Shown here: piece after piece, positions 63,068 to 64,000 of the stretch
Position numbering within the stretch: position 1 is the stretch's first letter
Layout of the letters: each line of letters begins with the position of its first letter
Origin: G963555815 sp965249615 [NCBI: bacterium]
GTDB lineage: Bacteria; UBA8248; JACPRG01
Assembly (NCBI GenBank): GCA_965249615.1
Contig: CBDFMI010000006.1
Coordinates: 496,001-560,000, forward strand
Direction of reading: 5' to 3'
Length of the DNA: 64,000 bases
The notes under the pieces: generated by a model
Database searches by the model: none
Told to the model about the DNA's origin: nothing
What the model saw: only the letters and a program-made list of their open reading frames with translations
Position numbers and translations under genes: made by a program

Positions 63068-64000
63068 TCAGCGCAAGAGGGTTCCCAGATCCTCTAATTC
63101 CTTAGGCAAAGGGGGCCCGGTGGGCATCGTCCCTTCCTCTGCCCGCCTAGGTTGTGTCCCTGGATAAAAGAAAGCGAGGATCTCCTCAAAGCTTTTCCCC
63201 TCCTTCGCCATCTGATACGCCCCCCACTGGGACATCCCGACTCCGTGTCCATTGCCAACGCCGAGAAACCGAATCCGCCTCCCCCCGACCTCTAGGCGGA
63301 AGAAGGTGGAGCGGATGCGCGATGGCCCAACCAGGTGGCGAAACCGGTGGGCGGAGAGTTTTAGGGAACCCCCTTGGTGTTGAATGACCACCTGAGCCAC
63401 TCGTCCAGAGGGTGTTTTCCCCCGAGTTTTCAGCTGGCGGACATCCCGAATTTCATGGCCCGCTCTTTGGAGTAGGTCCTCCAACCCCTGAAAACTTAAG
63501 ACGGATTCCCAGCGATGCCGGGGGCCGGCGTCGTCAAAGGGAAGCCTGAGCCCTTTGAGATAGGGTTCATCAATGCCCGGCCAGACGACGCTGACGTCCT
63601 CTGTATGGCCGGCTGCTGAGGCGTGAAAAAAGGTCCTGGCCAGGACTCCCCGGAACGTCAAGACCAGGCCCGCTGTGGCCTGAACGGCCTCATCCACAGA
63701 GGGGTGTTCGGCCTCAATCCCGCTGTAGACCTGATCCCCGGTCCCGGCGGTCAGATCGTAGGGCCTTGGGGTCGACCGGGCCCGGAGGAGGAGAGCGAAG
63801 GTCCGGGCCGCCACTGCCTGGGCCCGAAGGGCCTCGGGAGGCCAAGAGGCGGGCATCTCACGACCCACTACTCCCCGCAGATAATCTTCGAGCTCCACCT
63901 CGTTCACCACCACGAGACCCCGGTCGCCGTCCGGGAGGAGGTCGAGCCCGCCCCGGTAGGGGACGCCATTTAGCCGAATCGGGGCGCCGAGGGTTTTTAG
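63068..64000 (-). CDS. SpoIID/LytB-domain protein, truncated by the right window edge
   Basis: SpoIID-domain proteins are peptidoglycan lytic transglycosylases or amidase enhancers. The frame is open to the last base (LKTLGAPIRLNGVPYRGGLD-LLPDGDRGLVVVNEVELEDY), so the start lies beyond the window. The core has YLRGVVGREMPASWPPEALRAQAVAARTFAL, with the Glu of GREMP that is catalytic in SpoIID. YDLTAGTGDQVYSGIEAEHP, FHASAAGHTEDVSVVW and FLGVGNGHGVGMSQWGAYQMAKEGKSFEEILAFFYPGT follow. It converges with the IHF/HU gene. Confidence 0.9.
   Translation of the reverse strand, partial: LKTLGAPIRLNGVPYRGGLDLLPDGDRGLVVVNEVELEDYLRGVVGREMPASWPPEALRAQAVAARTFALLLRARSTPRPYDLTAGTGDQVYSGIEAEHPSVDEAVQATAGLVLTFRGVLARTFFHASAAGHTEDVSVVWPGIDEPYLKGLRLPFDDAGPRHRWESVLSFQGLEDLLQRAGHEIRDVRQLKTRGKTPSGRVAQVVIQHQGGSLKLSAHRFRHLVGPSRIRSTFFRLEVGGRRIRFLGVGNGHGVGMSQWGAYQMAKEGKSFEEILAFFYPGTQPRRAEEGTMPTGPPLPKELEDLGTLLR

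Overview
The window is GC-rich, gene-dense DNA from a Gram-negative, didermic bacterium. A complete Tol-Pal operon, lipoproteins, an AsmA-family protein, an LPS-type glycosyltransferase and a periplasmic lytic transglycosylase show an outer membrane. HspR next to clpB-dnaK-dnaJ, an archaeal-type phosphoglycerate mutase, a DUF1844 protein and abundant TTG/GTG starts suggest an uncultured lineage of the Nitrospirota, NC10, Desulfobacterota or Acidobacteriota kind. The sequence alone does not settle the phylum. No rRNA, tRNA, CRISPR array, integrase or transposase was seen.

Layout. (1) 1-12604 is core: the 5' end of pyruvate kinase on the minus strand, a broken M28 peptidase gene, tolQ-tolR-tolA-tolB-pal-cpoB, an AsmA-family gene, apgM and ligA. 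(2) 12684-18880 holds a membrane-anchored alkaline-phosphatase-superfamily enzyme, then a minus-strand group of a methyltransferase, an O-carbamoyltransferase, a 53-residue DUF5989 membrane protein and an 81-residue protein, with a small membrane protein and a YfiH/LACC1-like oxidoreductase upstream. (3) 19336-30938 is metabolic and cell-wall: a B12/radical-SAM enzyme, a frameshifted medium-chain dehydrogenase, panE-like and aldo/keto reductases, anmK plus a Slt lytic transglycosylase (murein recycling), an EpmA-like ligase and an RlmI-like methyltransferase. (4) 30965-32702 is a strikingly AT-richer accessory patch with an interrupted membrane protein, a CxxC zinc-ribbon peptide and a TIR-like protein. 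It is the best candidate for an undescribed (possibly defence) system. (5) 32802-51273 is a long minus-strand surface-polysaccharide region. It has two GT4 enzymes, two polytopic GT39-type transferases each paired with a DPM1-like GT2, a sugar nucleotidyltransferase, a LegB-like dehydratase, asparagine synthase, a KdtA-like transferase, two CMP-sugar synthetases, a NeuB-like synthase, a SPASM radical-SAM protein and a frameshifted MFS transporter. Together these imply a nonulosonic-acid-containing glycan. (6) 51424-60941 has rimI, then a heat-shock supercluster clpB-dnaK-dnaJ-hspR-htpX-grpE-dnaJ2 behind an AT-rich promoter with two matching palindromes. (7) 60960-64000 has a CDP-alcohol phosphatidyltransferase, a DUF1844 gene, rpoZ, an IHF/HU gene and a truncated SpoIID-domain gene.

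Several genes are split by one-base shifts in or beside short homopolymers (near 1236, 21850, 50170, 51063 and 61139-61146). Many of these may be sequence errors rather than biology. The two in-frame nonsense codons (944-946 and 31190-31192) are not explained that way.
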